The position numbers were made by a program, and so were the translations under genes. Shown piece by piece: positions 62,109 through 62,628 of a DNA stretch of 62,628 bases; position 1 is the stretch's first letter, and each line of letters starts with the position of its first letter. The notes beneath the pieces were generated by a model. The model had not been told where the DNA came from, did not search any database, and worked only from the letters and a program-made list of their open reading frames with translations. Source of the stretch: an uncultured Clostridia bacterium (lineage in GTDB: Bacteria > Bacillota > Clostridia > Lachnospirales > CAMVHY01); assembly GCA_947073045.1 (NCBI GenBank), contig CAMTJU010000007.1, forward strand, positions 1 through 62,628, given 5' to 3'.

Positions 62109-62628
62109 TTAGTTCGCACCATTCACAGCATTCATAATATATTTGTATGCCCAATGGTTCTGCAAAACATCTTTAAAACTTACTCTTTGAGAGAAAGTTT
62201 GCGTCCTACCAAAAACTTTTGCTATTATCGCAACTGATTCTGCTCGCGTAATATTTTGATTTGACTTGAATGTTCCATCGTCATATCCATCTATCATATT
62301 ATTTGTTGCTAATTGCTTTATTGGCTCTAACGACCAATTATTTTCTATATCTGTAAAATTAAACGAATTCGTTCCGTAAACTAATTTCTTCTCTTGATCT
62401 CTATCGTATTTTAGCAATGCATTGTACAAAATTTTGCTCATCTCGGCGCGTGTTATTTGTCTGTTAGGATAAAATTTGCCGTCGTCGCCATCTATCAAAC
62501 CTTGTTCTGACAAATATGCAACGGCTGTTGAATACCAAGATGTTTGATTTGCATCGCTAAATTGTTTCAATGCATCATAATTTACTCTTGTTCCATTGTA
62601 AATTAATTTGTAAATCATCTGCGCTGCT
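62109..62628 (-). CDS. S-layer homology (SLH) domain protein, 5' part outside window
   Basis: The C-terminal 170 or so residues of a surface protein; the reading frame stays open to the window edge, so the start is missing. Three SLH modules are visible: AVAYLSEQGLIDGDDGKFYPNR then ITRAEMSKILYNAL; IKQLATNNMIDGYDDGTFKSN then ITRAESVAIIAKVFG; and a shorter FKDVLQNHWAYKYIMNAVNGAN. SLH modules bind pyruvylated secondary wall polymers and hold proteins at the cell surface. The N-terminal function is unknown. Copy B of the composite element follows its stop codon. Confidence 0.9.
   Translation of the reverse strand, partial: AAQMIYKLIYNGTRVNYDALKQFSDANQTSWYSTAVAYLSEQGLIDGDDGKFYPNRQITRAEMSKILYNALLKYDRDQEKKLVYGTNSFNFTDIENNWSLEPIKQLATNNMIDGYDDGTFKSNQNITRAESVAIIAKVFGRTQTFSQRVSFKDVLQNHWAYKYIMNAVNGAN

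Noticed and set aside
1-62628. CRISPR arrays, prophage or conjugative genes
   Set aside because: No regularly spaced repeats, cas genes, integrases, phage structural or transfer genes are seen anywhere in the window.

Overview
The window is a very AT-rich bacterial chromosome segment, densely coded on both strands, with strong GAGG(T)-type ribosome binding sites, frequent TTG and GTG starts, and hairpin-plus-T-run terminators. The sporulation genes (spoIIE, spoIID, a spoIIQ-like gene, a cwlD-like amidase), the DUF1540 and DUF3787 small proteins, a copper-amine-oxidase-N-type secreted protein, SLH domains and a monodomain chromate transporter all point to a low-GC Firmicute of class Clostridia, plausibly Oscillospirales-like. 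The lineage is an inference; there is no rRNA in the window.

Layout. 0-13 kb is mostly minus strand: 8-oxoguanine glycosylase, ferredoxin, valS and a cell-wall amidase; then a 1.4 kb operon of one secreted and two tiny membrane proteins lying between two perfect copies of a 49-bp terminator sequence; then the SpoIIQ-like protein, rsmI, a YknXYZ/MacAB-like export operon, a stand-alone [FeFe]-hydrogenase-like protein and two small clostridial proteins. 13-23 kb holds a degenerate M23 protein, an M19 dipeptidase, spoIIE, an IMP-dehydrogenase-like gene that has lost its catalytic cysteine, and the envelope/isoprenoid operon uppS-cdsA-dxr-rseP. 23-29 kb is a single 1883-residue protein of unknown family with internal repeats. 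29-34 kb carries tagO/wecA-like, asnS and glgB. 34-46 kb has a 694-residue protein with a C-terminal membrane hairpin, an alpha/beta hydrolase, a two-OB-fold SSB-like protein, chrA, rnz, a ferritin-like protein, spoIID, tRNA-Ser(GCU), a Mn-type cation diffusion facilitator, ftsK/spoIIIE and a secreted protein. 46-57 kb has a 1106-residue ten-repeat protein, transketolase, transaldolase, fakA, an Asp23-like protein and an OPT transporter. 57-62.6 kb has a C_GCAxxG_C_C protein, an atypical topoisomerase IV-like pair, and the 3' end of an SLH-domain protein.

Functionally, most of the window is housekeeping: translation (valS, asnS, tRNA-Ser, rsmI, rnz), envelope precursor supply (uppS, cdsA, dxr, tagO), fatty-acid salvage (fakA), carbon metabolism (tkt, tal, glgB), chromosome segregation (ftsK, parE/parC-like) and sporulation.

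The unusual content is (i) the terminator-flanked secreted-protein cassette, (ii) three large proteins I cannot place in any family, two with clear internal repeats, (iii) the IMPDH homologue without its catalytic cysteine or full flap, and (iv) a composite hairpin element recurring downstream of genes at four places. Large repeat proteins together with eroded enzymes would fit a host-associated lineage, but that is speculation from this window alone.
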